Assembly: GCF_004795835.1 (NCBI RefSeq) | Contig: NZ_CP039249.1 | Span: forward strand, 3,323,001-3,387,000 | Origin: Sphingomonas sp. PAMC26645 | GTDB taxonomy: Bacteria > Pseudomonadota > Alphaproteobacteria > Sphingomonadales > Sphingomonadaceae | Direction: 5' to 3' | Length of the DNA stretch: 64,000 bases | Shown: positions 27,391 to 36,465 of the stretch, piece by piece | How the letters are laid out: every line of letters begins with the position of its first letter | How positions within the stretch are numbered: position 1 is the first letter of the stretch | Program-made: the position numbers and the translations under genes | Notes under the pieces: generated by a model | Seen by the model: only the letters and a program-made list of their open reading frames with translations | The model's database searches: none | What the model was told of the DNA's origin: nothing

Positions 27391-28275
27391 ATGTCGCTAC
27401 GCGTTGCTTTCGCCCTCATGCTGGTCTCCGCGCCCGCCGCTGCGCAACAGGCCCCCGTCGTCTCGCTCTGGCCGAACGGCGCGCCCGGATCGGAAGCGCG
27501 CCGGACCGAAGCCGAGACCGTGAAGGACAGCTATGTCAGCAACGTCCACAACCCGACACTGACGATCCACCGTCCCGCCCCCAGCCATGCCAACGGTGCC
27601 GCGGTGATCATCGCGCCCGGTGGCGGTCACCGGATGCTCGTGTGGATCAACGAGGGCGAGGTGCCGGCTAAGGCGCTCAACCGCTACGGCGTCACGACGT
27701 TCGTGCTGAAATACCGCCTCGCGCGTGATCCGGGTTCATCGTACGATATCGAGCGCGACGCGGCGGCCGATCTGCGGCGCGCGGTCCGGTGGGTCCGCGC
27801 GCATGCGAGCGACTACGCGATCGATCCTGCCCGGATCGGCGTGATGGGCTTTTCGGCAGGCGGCGAACTAGTGTCACTCATCGCCGACAACCCCGCGCCG
27901 ACCCAGACGCCGGTGGACGCGATCGATGGGGTGAGCGCACGACCGGACTTCCAGGTGCTCGTCTATCCGGGGCCGCTTGGCACGCCGGCCAAGGCCGTCG
28001 TAAACGCGCCGCCCGCGTTCCTTGTCGCGGGGTCGCTCGACCAGTGCTGCGCGACATCGGCGATGGCGCTGTATTCGCAGCTTCGCTCGGCGGGCGTTTC
28101 GGCGGAGTTGCACCTTTACGCGGACACCGATCACGCGTTCAATCTCGGCACGCGGTCGGAGCGCATCTCGATCCAGCATTGGCCCGATCGACTGGCGGAC
28201 TGGCTCGCCGATGGCGGCTGGCTCATTCCGCGCGGATCGGCAAAGATGCTTCCAGTTTCTCGAAAGGAACCCTGA
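27391..28275 (+). CDS. Secreted alpha/beta hydrolase, acetyl-xylan-esterase-like
   Basis: A 294-residue exported hydrolase with signal peptide MSLRVAFALMLVSAPAAAQ. The mature protein begins VVSLWPNGAPGSE, typical of BD-FAE/dienelactone-type esterases found in carbohydrate loci. It shows the oxyanion motif VIIAPGGGHRML, the nucleophile elbow IGVMGFSAGGELVS and a histidine in DTDHAFNLG. It probably deacylates plant oligosaccharides (inference from family and context). Its stop overlaps the next start (TGATG), so it heads a three-gene coupled operon. Confidence 0.85.
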   Translation: MSLRVAFALMLVSAPAAAQQAPVVSLWPNGAPGSEARRTEAETVKDSYVSNVHNPTLTIHRPAPSHANGAAVIIAPGGGHRMLVWINEGEVPAKALNRYGVTTFVLKYRLARDPGSSYDIERDAAADLRRAVRWVRAHASDYAIDPARIGVMGFSAGGELVSLIADNPAPTQTPVDAIDGVSARPDFQVLVYPGPLGTPAKAVVNAPPAFLVAGSLDQCCATSAMALYSQLRSAGVSAELHLYADTDHAFNLGTRSERISIQHWPDRLADWLADGGWLIPRGSAKMLPVSRKEP

Positions 28276-29372
28276 TGGAATTCGGCAGGCGTGATCTCCT
28301 GGTCGCCGCGGCAACACTGGCCGCCACATCGAGCGGCGTGGCGCGTGCGGCGCCCGACCGGAAGCTCGGCTATGCTATCGTCGGACTCGGCTATTACGGG
28401 TTGCAGACGATCATGCCGCAGTTCGTCAATTGTGAGCATTCGCGCGTGACTGCGCTGGTCAGCGGTGACCGGGCAAAGGCGCTTGCGACCGCGGCCAAAT
28501 ACGGCGTGCCCGAGCGGTCGATCTATACCTACGCCGACTTCGATCGCATCCGCGACAATCCGGACGTCGACATCGTCTATGTCTGCCTGCCCAATTCGAT
28601 GCATGCCGAATACACCATCCGCGCGGCGAAGGCCGGCAAGCACGTCATGTGCGAGAAGCCGATGGCGATCTCGGTCGTCGAATGCGAGCAGATGATTCGC
28701 GCGTGCAAGACCGCGGGCAAGAAGCTGATGATCGGTTATCGCTGCCATTTCGAGCCGTTCAACCTGGAGGCGATGCGGTTGGCCAAATCGGGTGCGGCGG
28801 GCAAAATCCGCTACGTCCGTTCGGAGCATGGTTTCGTCCAAGGTGATCCGAACAAGTGGCGACTGAAGCGCGCACTGTCGGGCGGCGGGTCGCTGATGGA
28901 CATGGGCATCTACAGCCTGCAGGCCGCGCGCTACATGACCGGCGAGGAGCCGATCGCGGTCACCGCGCGTGAATCCACCGACCGTCGCGATCCGCGTTTT
29001 CGCGAGGTCGAGGACATGATGGAATGGACGCTAGAATTCCCGTCGGGCGCGATCGCCGGGTGCCAGTCGATGTACAGCGCCAACCAGAACCATATCCTGC
29101 TGATGGGCGACAAGGGCCGCATCGAGCTGGAACCGGCGACGCGCTACGACGGCAACAAGATGTGGACCGGCCGCGACGGTCGCGAGACCGCGATTACCAG
29201 CCCCCCGCCCGGCCCCGGCAAGACGCAGTTCGCGGGGCAGCTCGATCATCTGGCCGAATGCATTCTCGACGGGCGCGAACCGATCGTCTCGGGCGAAGAG
29301 GGCCTGCGGGACATGCGGATCGTCGAGGCGATCTATCGGTCCGTGCGCGAAGGCCGGACGGTGAAGCTGTGA
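28275..29372 (+). CDS. Gfo/Idh/MocA family oxidoreductase
   Basis: A 365-residue NAD(P)-dependent sugar oxidoreductase, exported by Tat to judge from RRDLLVAAATLAATSSGVARA. It has the Rossmann motif YAIVGLGYYGLQTIMPQF, DIVYVCLPNSMHAEYTIRAA and the family signature KHVMCEKPMAISVVECEQM, whose EKP lysine is catalytic. It resembles periplasmic glucose-fructose oxidoreductase in layout, which keeps its cofactor tightly bound; the product is likely an aldonolactone or keto sugar (inference). TGATG overlaps join it to genes on both sides. Confidence 0.9.
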   Translation: MEFGRRDLLVAAATLAATSSGVARAAPDRKLGYAIVGLGYYGLQTIMPQFVNCEHSRVTALVSGDRAKALATAAKYGVPERSIYTYADFDRIRDNPDVDIVYVCLPNSMHAEYTIRAAKAGKHVMCEKPMAISVVECEQMIRACKTAGKKLMIGYRCHFEPFNLEAMRLAKSGAAGKIRYVRSEHGFVQGDPNKWRLKRALSGGGSLMDMGIYSLQAARYMTGEEPIAVTARESTDRRDPRFREVEDMMEWTLEFPSGAIAGCQSMYSANQNHILLMGDKGRIELEPATRYDGNKMWTGRDGRETAITSPPPGPGKTQFAGQLDHLAECILDGREPIVSGEEGLRDMRIVEAIYRSVREGRTVKL

Positions 29373-29863
29373 TGCGGCCGTTGATTGCGGTCGTGCTAGC
29401 CGTGGGCGCGAACTCCTCCCTGCCCGCACAGACCACCAGCGATCCGACGAGCTTCGCTGCATCGGCCGACGTGCGCGCGCGGATCGTTGCGCTCGAGAAG
29501 ACGATGAAGCCGGGCCAGGGGTTCGCCATGGCACCGCTCGTGCAGGCGGACGGGACGAGCGCCTCGCTCGAATATTGGAAGGCGCCGGGCAAGCCTGCTG
29601 TGCACCCGGACGAGGCCGAATATGCGACCGTGATGGCGGGTTCTGGGACGCTGGTCTCGGGCGGTACGCTGGTCGCGCCGAAGCTGCGCTTTCCGGGGCT
29701 GGTCGAAGGCGACCGGATCGAGGGTGGCACGACGCGGAAGCTTGCAGTCGGCGACGTGTTCCTGATCCCGGCAGGCACGCCGCACTGGTTCGGCATCGAT
29801 GGCAAGCTGGTGATGCTTGGGACGAAGATCAGGACGTCAGGTCAGCGGAAGCCCAGCCAGTAG
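29372..29863 (+). CDS. Secreted cupin-domain protein
   Basis: A 163-residue protein with signal peptide MRPLIAVVLAVGANSSLPAQ and a single cupin barrel. Motif 1 is only partly kept (KPAVHPDEAEYATVMAGSG, with one His and two Glu); motif 2 is VGDVFLIPAGTPHWFG. Two likely metal ligands are present. It is coupled to the oxidoreductase gene by TGATG and may act as an isomerase or sensor in the same sugar pathway. The last 22 nt overlap the converging DUF979 gene. Confidence 0.82.
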   Translation: MRPLIAVVLAVGANSSLPAQTTSDPTSFAASADVRARIVALEKTMKPGQGFAMAPLVQADGTSASLEYWKAPGKPAVHPDEAEYATVMAGSGTLVSGGTLVAPKLRFPGLVEGDRIEGGTTRKLAVGDVFLIPAGTPHWFGIDGKLVMLGTKIRTSGQRKPSQ

Positions 29864-30783
29864 AGCAGCCCGATATTGACCGCGAGCAACGGTAGCGCGG
29901 TCGGTATCTGCGCGCGGATGACCGCGTTCTTGTCCTTGAGGTCGAGCAGCGCGGCGGGGACGAGATTGAAGTTCGCCGCCATCGGCGTCATCAGCGTGCC
30001 GCAGAACCCGCTGAGCATGCCGATCGCCGCGACCACCGCGGGGTCGCCGCCGTAATGCCGCACGAGCAGCGGAATGCCGATCGCCGCGGCCATCACCGGG
30101 AACGCCGCGAACGCGTTGCCCATGATCATCGTGAACAGCGCCATGCCGAGCGTGTAGGCGAGGACTGCACCGATCAGGCTGCCCTCCGGGATCGCATGGC
30201 CGGCTAGACCGCCGACGACGTCGCCGACGCCGGCCAGCGCGAACACCGCGCCGAGGCTCGCCAGCATCTGGGGGAGCACGGCAGCCCAGCCGATCGCGTC
30301 CATCAGCCTTACGCCTTCTGCTAGCGGCGTAGCGATGCGGGGGCGGAACCATAGGTGCATCGCGACCAGTGCGATCACGACGCCGCAGGTCAGCGCGACG
30401 AGCGTTGCTTGCTTCGGGTCGACGAGGCTCGGGACTGCGCGGAACAGGACCGTTCCGCCGAGTGCTGCGGCCGGGATGATCAGTGCGGGGAGGAATATTC
30501 GGTTGCCTAGCCGGGTGGCTTCGGTGCGACGCCCGTCGAGCGTGGTAGTGGCACGCCCGCCACGGCCCATCGCGCCCGAGCCGGCGATCGCGACGAGGGC
30601 CAGGACGAGAACGCCGTTGCCGATATCGCCGAGCTTGCCACCAAGCAGGAAGCTAATCGCCAGCACCGCGTAGAAGGCCGCGTTGCCGAAGCGCTTCGGG
30701 TTGGTGCGATCGGTCGCGCTCAGGATCGCGAATGCCGCGAACATCAGGCCGGCGACGCCGTAGATGAAGCCGGTGCCGATCAT
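29842..30783 (-). CDS. DUF979 family membrane protein
   Basis: A 313-residue polytopic membrane protein with about nine hydrophobic segments, starting MIGTGFIYGVAGLMFAAFAI. A glycine- and alanine-rich C-terminal half contains GNAFAAFPVMAAAIGIPLLV and GFCGTLMTPMAANFNLVPAA, with the conserved look of an ion-coupled transporter. DUF979 almost always pairs with DUF969, and the pair is suspected to be a two-part permease, with 5-oxoproline suggested in some genomes from gene context. The ATGA overlap with the DUF969 gene supports one complex. Confidence 0.85.
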   Translation of the reverse strand: MIGTGFIYGVAGLMFAAFAILSATDRTNPKRFGNAAFYAVLAISFLLGGKLGDIGNGVLVLALVAIAGSGAMGRGGRATTTLDGRRTEATRLGNRIFLPALIIPAAALGGTVLFRAVPSLVDPKQATLVALTCGVVIALVAMHLWFRPRIATPLAEGVRLMDAIGWAAVLPQMLASLGAVFALAGVGDVVGGLAGHAIPEGSLIGAVLAYTLGMALFTMIMGNAFAAFPVMAAAIGIPLLVRHYGGDPAVVAAIGMLSGFCGTLMTPMAANFNLVPAALLDLKDKNAVIRAQIPTALPLLAVNIGLLYWLGFR

Positions 30784-31433
30784 CGGGCTCGCGCCAGTCG
30801 GCGATCGAGCAGCCAAAGGCGGAAGCCGTGGATTACGAACGCGGCGATCGCGGTCGGGAATGCCCACATCGAGAGGTGGAGCGGCTGGATGACGATGCCG
30901 TAGCCTTCGAGGACGCCTTTCATCAGCAGGATCGAGCCGATCGCGATGAAGATATCCTCGCCGAAGAAGAGCCCGATATTGTCGGTCGCGGCCGCCATCG
31001 CCGGGATGCGGTCGCCACCCGGCGCGACGCCCTGCGCTTCGGCCGCGGCTTCGGCCATCGGTGCGACCAGCGGGCGGACGCTCTGCGCCGGGCCCGCGAT
31101 CGAGGTCAGGCCGAGTGCCGCGGTGAGCTGACGGAACAGGAGGTAGCCAATCAGCAGCCGGCCCACCGTGGCGCCGCGGAGCTTGCCGATCGCGAGCCGA
31201 GTGCGTTCCTGCAATCCGTGTCGTTCGAGCATCCCGATCACCGGGAGCACGATGTAGATCACGGTGACGTAGCGGTTCTCGTTGAACGCCTTGCCGAACG
31301 CGGCGAGGATCGGAAGGGGTGCGATCCCGGCAGCAAGGCCGGTTACGAGCGCGGAGACCGCGACGACGAGCAGTGGATTGAACCGGAGCAGGAAGCCGGC
31401 GACGATTACCGCGATGCCGCAAAGGACCAGCAT
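30780..31433 (-). CDS. DUF969 family membrane protein
   Basis: A 217-residue membrane protein starting MLVLCGIAVIVAGFLLRFNP. It has ARVxHGL-like (MLERHGLQERTRLAIG) and TDNIGLFFGEDIFIAIGSIL segments typical of DUF969. It overlaps DUF979 by ATGA and lies right after the metallo-beta-lactamase-fold gene, whose stop is 5 nt upstream of its start. It is probably the partner subunit of the DUF979 transporter. Substrate is unknown; no 5-oxoprolinase gene is in view. Confidence 0.83.
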   Translation of the reverse strand: MLVLCGIAVIVAGFLLRFNPLLVVAVSALVTGLAAGIAPLPILAAFGKAFNENRYVTVIYIVLPVIGMLERHGLQERTRLAIGKLRGATVGRLLIGYLLFRQLTAALGLTSIAGPAQSVRPLVAPMAEAAAEAQGVAPGGDRIPAMAAATDNIGLFFGEDIFIAIGSILLMKGVLEGYGIVIQPLHLSMWAFPTAIAAFVIHGFRLWLLDRRLARAR

Positions 31434-31438
31434 GCCGT

Positions 31439-32368
31439 CTAGCGTGCCTGCTTGGCGAGATCGGCGTCGAACGCGACCTTGGCCTTCGCGACGATCTTCG
31501 GGAGCAGCGTAGGATCGACGAACGCGGTCGTGTCGCCGGCTTGGCGACGTTTGCCCTTGGCGATCACGTCGGCGAGTTCGGGGTGCGACGGCAGGACGAT
31601 GTCGGCGTGCAACGTGCCAAGCATCGCGATGCTGCGGCGGTAGTCGGCGACGATGCCGGGATAGGCACGGTTGCCGATCAGGCGGTTGCCGGCGACGCTG
31701 ACGCTGCACGGAAAGACGACGTCCAGCGGGCGTGGCTTGGCGGGGATCTGCATCGTCCAGGTCGTGCAGCCGGGCGTGTGTCCCGGCGTGGCGCGTGCTG
31801 TGAGCGTGACGTTGCCGAGCGTGACCGTGTCGCCATCGCGGACGCCGCGATCGACGTGGACGGGCGGGAAGCGGATTACGCCGTAGCTGGTCTCGCCGGG
31901 CGGTATGCCGACTTCAAGCGCGGGGACGTCGCGAGCACCAGCTACCACGCGAGCGCCGATTGCGCGCTTGAGTGCGGCGACACCCGCGGCGTGATCGAAA
32001 TGGGCGTGCGTGACGAGGATCAGCTTTACGTCGCGCGGGCGTACTCCAGCGGCGACGATGTTGCGTTCGATCATGCCGGCATTTTCGGCGAGCGTGCCGT
32101 CGATCAGGATCGCGCCGGCGCTGGTCTTGATGAGGTAGGCGGCGATACCTTCGCTGCCGACATAGGCGATCGGGCCGGCGATCGGGAACGGTGCCTGCGC
32201 GCGCGTCCACGCAGGCGGGTCCGCCGCGCCGAGGAGCAGCGGTGCGCTGGCGGCGATCGCCATCGCGACAACCAGCGATTTGGTGCGACGACCTAACGAT
32301 CCTCCCTCGCTAGGGGGAGGTGGCAGGCGTAGCCTGACGGAGGGGGCGGTAAGCGGTAACCTCTGCAT
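31439..32368 (-). CDS. Subclass B3-like metallo-beta-lactamase-fold hydrolase
   Basis: An exported MBL-fold protein. The zinc motif is VTHAHFDHAAG (the HxHxDH of B3 enzymes), with GHTPG and LPSHPEL supplying further histidines, and a serine in VFPCSVSV where B3 enzymes lack the B1 cysteine ligand. An export signal runs RRTKSLVVAMAIAASAPLLL. ATG 32368 has a strong GGAGG site, but that site, the start and about 30 codons lie in a dispersed repeat; the ATG at 32263 would lose the basic n-region. It may be a beta-lactamase or another hydrolase. It is first in an operon with DUF969 and DUF979. Confidence 0.82.
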   Translation of the reverse strand: MQRLPLTAPSVRLRLPPPPSEGGSLGRRTKSLVVAMAIAASAPLLLGAADPPAWTRAQAPFPIAGPIAYVGSEGIAAYLIKTSAGAILIDGTLAENAGMIERNIVAAGVRPRDVKLILVTHAHFDHAAGVAALKRAIGARVVAGARDVPALEVGIPPGETSYGVIRFPPVHVDRGVRDGDTVTLGNVTLTARATPGHTPGCTTWTMQIPAKPRPLDVVFPCSVSVAGNRLIGNRAYPGIVADYRRSIAMLGTLHADIVLPSHPELADVIAKGKRRQAGDTTAFVDPTLLPKIVAKAKVAFDADLAKQAR

Positions 32369-32430
32369 CTTATCCTCCCCCTCCGTCTGGCAAGTGCCAG
32401 CCACCTCCCCCTTGCGGGGGAGGATTACAT
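32298..32430. repeat. Composite palindromic repeat between guaA and the MBL gene
   Basis: Two facing units: TCCTCCCTCGCTAGGGGGAGG with GACGGAGGGGG, then CCCCCTCCGTCTGGC with GCCACCTCCCCC and GCGGGGGAGGA. The 53 bases from 32374 match 13671-13723 with one mismatch. It carries the GGAGG and ATG that open the MBL reading frame on the minus strand and probably also ends guaA transcription partially. Confidence 0.8.
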
Positions 32431-32438
32431 GCTTCGAC

Positions 32439-33995
32439 TTATTCCCACTCGATCGTGCCGGGCGGCTTCGAGGTATAGTCGTAGGTCACGCGATTGATGC
32501 CCTTGACCTCGTTGATGATCCGGGTCGCGACGCGCGGCAGGAAGTCGCCGGGGAACTGGAACGCCTGTGCGGTCATGCCGTCGGTCGAGGTGACTGCGCG
32601 CAACGCCAGCACGTTATCGTAGGTGCGGCCGTCGCCCATCACGCCGACGCTGCGGACCGGGAGCAGTACCGCGAACGCCTGCCAGATCGTGTCGTAGAGC
32701 CCCGCCGCGCGGATCTCCTCGAGATAGATCGCATCCGCTTTCCGCAGAATGTCGCAGCGTTCCTTGGTGACTTCGCCGGGGATGCGGATCGCCAGGCCGG
32801 GTCCGGGGAACGGGTGACGGCCGACGAAAATCTCGGGCAGCCCGAGTTCGCGACCGAGCACGCGGACTTCGTCCTTGAATAGCTCGCGCAACGGCTCGAC
32901 GAGCTTCATGTTCATGCGCTCTGGCAGACCACCGACATTGTGGTGGCTCTTGATCGTCACCGACGGGCCGCCGGTGAAGCTGACGCTCTCGATCACATCC
33001 GGATACAGCGTGCCCTGCGCGAGGAACTCCGCGCCGCCGAGCTTCTTGGCCTCGGTGTCGAACACGTCGATGAAGGTCTTGCCGATGAACTTGCGCTTCA
33101 GCTCGGGGTCGGTGATCCCGGCGAGGCCGCTGAGGAACAGCTCCTCGACGTTCACGTGGATCAGCGGGATGTTGTAGGCGCCGCGGAACAGGCTGACGAC
33201 CTGCTCGCTCTCGCCCGCGCGCATCAGGCCGTGGTCGACGTACACGCAGGTGAGCTGCTCGCCGATCGCCTCGTGGATCAGCACTGCCGCGACTGCCGAG
33301 TCGACGCCGCCCGACAGGCCGCAGATGACGCGGCCCTTGCCAACCTGCGCACGGATCTCGGCGATCTTTGTCTCGCGGAACTCGGCCATCGTCCAGTCGC
33401 CGCTGAGCCCGCAAACGTGGCGCGCGAAGTTGGCGATCAGCTTGCCGCCATCGGGGGTGTGGACGACCTCGGGGTGGAACTGCACGCCGTAAAAGCGCCG
33501 CGCCTCGTCGGCGACGATCGCATAGGGCGCGCCGGTAGAGACCGCGACGGGGGTGAAGCCGGGCGGGATCGCGTCGACCTTGTCGCCGTGGCTCATCCAG
33601 ACCTGGTGGCGCTCACCCTCCGCCCACAGGCCGTCGAACAGAGCGCAGTTGGACTTGACCTCGATGAACGCGCTGCCGAACTCGCCGCCATCGCCCGAGA
33701 CGATCACGTTGCCGCCGAGCTGCGCGGACATGACCTGCTGGCCGTAGCAGATGCCGAGGATCGGGATGCCCGCCTCGAAGAAGCGCTGCGGCACGCGCGG
33801 TGAGTTCTCGGTGGTGACCGAGGCGGGACCGCCGGAGAGGATGATGCCCTTGGGCTGCATCCGGTCGAACGCGGCCTCGGCGGACTGGAAGGGGGCGATC
33901 TCGCTGTAGACGCCAGCCTCGCGCACGCGGCGGGCGATCAGCTGGGTTACCTGGCTGCCGAAATCGACGATGAGAATGCTGTCTGGGTGCTCCAT
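32439..33995 (-). CDS. guaA: GMP synthase (glutamine-hydrolysing)
   Basis: GuaA aminates XMP to GMP. The 518-residue protein has an N-terminal class I amidotransferase domain ([20 protein letters not shown], nucleophile in LGICYGQQV, His-Glu in [10 protein letters not shown]), the ATP pyrophosphatase P-loop [17 protein letters not shown], and the C-terminal dimerisation domain ending [14 protein letters not shown]. It is a normal length with no unusual residues seen. The MBL gene lies 70 nt downstream, across a palindromic repeat. Confidence 0.98.
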   Translation of the reverse strand: MEHPDSILIVDFGSQVTQLIARRVREAGVYSEIAPFQSAEAAFDRMQPKGIILSGGPASVTTENSPRVPQRFFEAGIPILGICYGQQVMSAQLGGNVIVSGDGGEFGSAFIEVKSNCALFDGLWAEGERHQVWMSHGDKVDAIPPGFTPVAVSTGAPYAIVADEARRFYGVQFHPEVVHTPDGGKLIANFARHVCGLSGDWTMAEFRETKIAEIRAQVGKGRVICGLSGGVDSAVAAVLIHEAIGEQLTCVYVDHGLMRAGESEQVVSLFRGAYNIPLIHVNVEELFLSGLAGITDPELKRKFIGKTFIDVFDTEAKKLGGAEFLAQGTLYPDVIESVSFTGGPSVTIKSHHNVGGLPERMNMKLVEPLRELFKDEVRVLGRELGLPEIFVGRHPFPGPGLAIRIPGEVTKERCDILRKADAIYLEEIRAAGLYDTIWQAFAVLLPVRSVGVMGDGRTYDNVLALRAVTSTDGMTAQAFQFPGDFLPRVATRIINEVKGINRVTYDYTSKPPGTIEWE

Positions 33996-34025
33996 GTCGG
34001 GCGCATAGCCGGATGGGACCCGTAA

Positions 34026-34060
34026 CGAAAGAGGCCGCGCCCATTGCTGGACGCGGCCTC
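34026..34060 (-). terminator. Terminator of the rplQ / alpha operon
   Basis: Read on the minus strand, GAGGCCGCG and CGCGGCCTC form a 9-bp stem with a 12-nt loop, followed by TTTCGTT. It lies about 95 nt after the rplQ stop, beyond a palindromic repeat, and upstream of guaA. Confidence 0.75.
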
Positions 34061-34073
34061 TACGGTTTCACTG

Positions 34074-34151
34074 GTTCTCCTGCGGACGCAGGAGGCCAGG
34101 GTAACGGACGATAGCACTTGTGATCCTGGGCTCCTGCGTTCGCAGGAGAAC
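34074..34151. repeat. Palindromic repeat between rplQ and its terminator
   Basis: GTTCTCCTGCGGACGCAGGAG and CTCCTGCGTTCGCAGGAGAAC form an inverted pair, each arm itself a hairpin, around a 30-nt spacer flanked by GGCCAGG/CCTGGG. It has the same BIME-like layout as other gaps. Confidence 0.75.
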
Positions 34152-34155
34152 AGTC

Positions 34156-34578
34156 TTACGCTGCGTCGTCGTACTCAGCGTCCGACATCACCGGACCCGA
34201 ATCCTGGCCCTTCGCCGAGACGTCACGGTCGACGAACTCGATGACGGCCATCGGCGAGGCGTCCGACATGCGGATACCGGCCTTGATGACGCGGGTGTAG
34301 CCGCCGTTGCGATCCGCATAACGGGTCGCGAGCGTGTCGAACAACTTGATCAGCTGCGCATCGTCGAGCAGCTTGCCGTGCGCGAGACGACGGTTGGACA
34401 GGCCACCCTTCTTCGCGAGCGTGATCAGCTTCTCGACGTAGGGACGCAATTCCTTCGCCTTGGCGACGGTGGTGGTGATCTGCTCGTGCTTGATGAGCGC
34501 GGCGCTCATGTTGCGGAACAGGGCAAGACGGTGGGCCGAGGTCCGCTGAAGCTTACGGCCGCCTACGCGATGGCGCAT
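34156..34578 (-). CDS. rplQ: 50S ribosomal protein L17
   Basis: A 140-residue large-subunit protein near the exit tunnel. [20 protein letters not shown] and [20 protein letters not shown] are diagnostic of L17. An acidic C-terminal tail (SDAEYDDAA) is typical of alphaproteobacterial versions. It is the last gene of the rpsM-rpsK-rpoA-rplQ unit, separated from rpoA by 227 nt holding a hairpin and a palindromic repeat, which is longer than usual for this operon. Confidence 0.97.
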   Translation of the reverse strand: MRHRVGGRKLQRTSAHRLALFRNMSAALIKHEQITTTVAKAKELRPYVEKLITLAKKGGLSNRRLAHGKLLDDAQLIKLFDTLATRYADRNGGYTRVIKAGIRMSDASPMAVIEFVDRDVSAKGQDSGPVMSDAEYDDAA

Positions 34579-34713
34579 GTTTAATACCTTTTCGTTCGTT
34601 CAGGGGCCGTATGAGGTACCCGGGAGCAGGCAGTGTTGCGGCCACTGCCAATCGCCGTAGTCCAAAGGTCACACTAAGGTTACGCCAACGACGCTCCCTC
34701 AGCCTCCCCTCAA

Positions 34714-34770
34714 TTGTCTCCCCGCAAAGGCGGGGATCCAGTCTGGGCACCCGCCTTCGCGGGTGAACAA
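34714..34770. repeat. Dispersed palindromic repeat between rpoA and rplQ
   Basis: TTGTCTCCCCGCAAAGGCGGGGATCC is followed by AGTCTGGGC and ACCCGCCTTCGCGGGTGAACAA. This is the same family as 8489-8547, including the central CCAGTCTGG. Confidence 0.75.
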
Positions 34771-34774
34771 GAGG

Positions 34775-34800
34775 TCGGGGCCGATATTACTCGGCCCCGA
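34775..34800 (-). terminator. Hairpin just after rpoA
   Basis: TCGGGGCCGA and TCGGCCCCGA form a 10-bp stem around a 6-nt loop, 5 nt after the rpoA stop codon on the minus strand, followed by CCTCTTGTT. It may be a partial terminator or processing site before rplQ. Confidence 0.5.
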
Positions 34801-34805
34801 ACCAC

Positions 34806-35876
34806 TTATCCCATTATCTCTTGTTCAAGCTTCTTGGCCATCTCTTCGATGTTCTCAGGTGGCCAGCCGGGGATTTCCATACCCAGGCGAAGACCCATCG
34901 ACGACAGCACTTCCTTAATTTCGTTCAAGGACTTGCGGCCGAAGTTAGGCGTACGCAGCATCTCGGCCTCGGTCTTGCCGACCAGATCACCGATGTAGAT
35001 GATGTTGTCGTTCTTGAGGCAGTTCGCCGAACGCACCGACAGTTCCAACTCATCGACCTTCTTGAGAAGGTAGCGGTTGATCTGCTGGGTATCGCCTGCG
35101 GGCTCCGCACCACCGGCAGCGGGTGCTGCCTGGCCGATCGGGGCCGACGAACGCGTCACCGACGAGTCGTCGAAGTGGACGAACAGCGCGAGCTGGTCCT
35201 GGAGGATGCGACCGGCATAGCCGACTGCGTCTTCCGGGGTGATCGTACCGTCGGTTTCGATCGTCAGCGTCAGCTTGTCGTAATCCAGGTCCTGACCGAC
35301 GCGGGTCGGGTCGACCTTGTACGACACCTGACGTACCGGCGAGTACAGCGCATCGACCGGGATCAGACCGATCGGCGCGTCGGCCGGGCGGTTTGCGGTC
35401 GCGGGCACGTAACCCTTACCGATGTCGGCGGTCAGCTCCATGTTGAGCGTCGCACCCTCATCGAGGTGGCAGATCACGAGATCCTTGTTCATGATCTCGA
35501 TGTCGCCCGAGACGGCGATGTCGCCGGCCTTGACTTCACCCGGACCCGTTGCCGAGAGCTGGAGGCGCTTGGGCCCCTCGCCCTGCATGCGGATCGCGAT
35601 CTGCTTCACGTTGAGGACGATGTCGGTCACGTCCTCGCGGACGCCGGCCAGAGACGAGAACTCATGCAGCACGTTCTCGATCTTGATCGAGGTGACGGCC
35701 GCGCCCTGCAGCGACGAGAGCAACACGCGACGCAGCGCGTTGCCGAGCGTCAGGCCGAAGCCACGCTCGAGCGGCTCGGCGATGAAAGTCGCCTTGCGCT
35801 TGGTGTCGCCACCGGCCTTTTTCTCCAGGCCGCTAGGCTTCTTGAGTTCCTGCCAGTTCTTTGCGTTGACAGACAC
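34806..35876 (-). CDS. rpoA: RNA polymerase alpha subunit
   Basis: A 356-residue subunit. The N-terminal assembly domain includes [20 protein letters not shown] and [21 protein letters not shown] flexible linker of Ala, Gly and Pro follows near residue 250. The C-terminal domain ([20 protein letters not shown], then [14 protein letters not shown]) binds UP elements and activators. It lies in the alpha operon between rpsK and rplQ. Confidence 0.98.
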   Translation of the reverse strand: MSVNAKNWQELKKPSGLEKKAGGDTKRKATFIAEPLERGFGLTLGNALRRVLLSSLQGAAVTSIKIENVLHEFSSLAGVREDVTDIVLNVKQIAIRMQGEGPKRLQLSATGPGEVKAGDIAVSGDIEIMNKDLVICHLDEGATLNMELTADIGKGYVPATANRPADAPIGLIPVDALYSPVRQVSYKVDPTRVGQDLDYDKLTLTIETDGTITPEDAVGYAGRILQDQLALFVHFDDSSVTRSSAPIGQAAPAAGGAEPAGDTQQINRYLLKKVDELELSVRSANCLKNDNIIYIGDLVGKTEAEMLRTPNFGRKSLNEIKEVLSSMGLRLGMEIPGWPPENIEEMAKKLEQEIMG

Positions 35877-35895
35877 ATGCTTCCCCTAATTTGGG

Positions 35896-35922
35896 GGCCG
35901 ACGGAAAGGACTTCCGCCGGCC
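35896..35922 (-). promoter_or_regulatory. Hairpin in the rpsK-rpoA gap, near the rpoA ribosome-binding site
   Basis: GGCCG and CGGAA pair with TTCCG and CGGCC around an AGGAC loop with one mismatch. It is about 20 nt upstream of the rpoA start, whose ribosome-binding site is AGGGGAAGC. It could tune rpoA translation or RNA stability. Confidence 0.4.
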
Positions 35923-35991
35923 ATTAAAATGCATCCGCGACGCACGTTCGACCTGATCAGGGACGACCGCGCGCGGACAACGTCGGAGAAA

Positions 35992-36381
35992 TCAGACGCG
36001 ACGACGCTTCGAAGGACGAACGCCGTTGTGCGGGATCGAGGTCACGTCGCGGATCGACGTGATCTGGAAACCGACTGCCTGAAGCGCGCGCAGTGCCGAT
36101 TCGCGACCCGAGCCGGGGCCCTTGACCTCGACTTCGATCGTGCGGACGCCGTGCTCGGCGGCCTTCTTGCCGGCGTCTTCCGCTGCGACCTGGGCCGCGT
36201 ACGGAGTCGACTTGCGCGAGCCCTTGAAGCCCATTGCGCCGGCCGACGACCACGAGATCGCGTTGCCCTGGGCATCGGTGATGGTGATCATGGTGTTGTT
36301 GAAGCTGGCATTCACGTGAGCGACGCCAGAGGTGATGTTCTTGCGCTCGCGCCGCTTAATGCGCTGAGGTTCGCGTGCCAT
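35992..36381 (-). CDS. rpsK: 30S ribosomal protein S11
   Basis: A 129-residue platform protein of the small subunit. [20 protein letters not shown] and the C-terminal [18 protein letters not shown] are diagnostic. ATG 36381 gives the standard [15 protein letters not shown] start; the longer open frame upstream is not part of the protein. It is followed by rpoA without rpsD, as usual in alphaproteobacteria. Confidence 0.97.
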   Translation of the reverse strand: MAREPQRIKRRERKNITSGVAHVNASFNNTMITITDAQGNAISWSSAGAMGFKGSRKSTPYAAQVAAEDAGKKAAEHGVRTIEVEVKGPGSGRESALRALQAVGFQITSIRDVTSIPHNGVRPSKRRRV

Positions 36382-36465
36382 GGTGTATTTCCTGACCTGT
36401 ATCTGCGTGACGCCGGGCGGCCCGTTGGGACCAGCGCCGGCGGAGTAATCCATTCAAAAAGTGGA

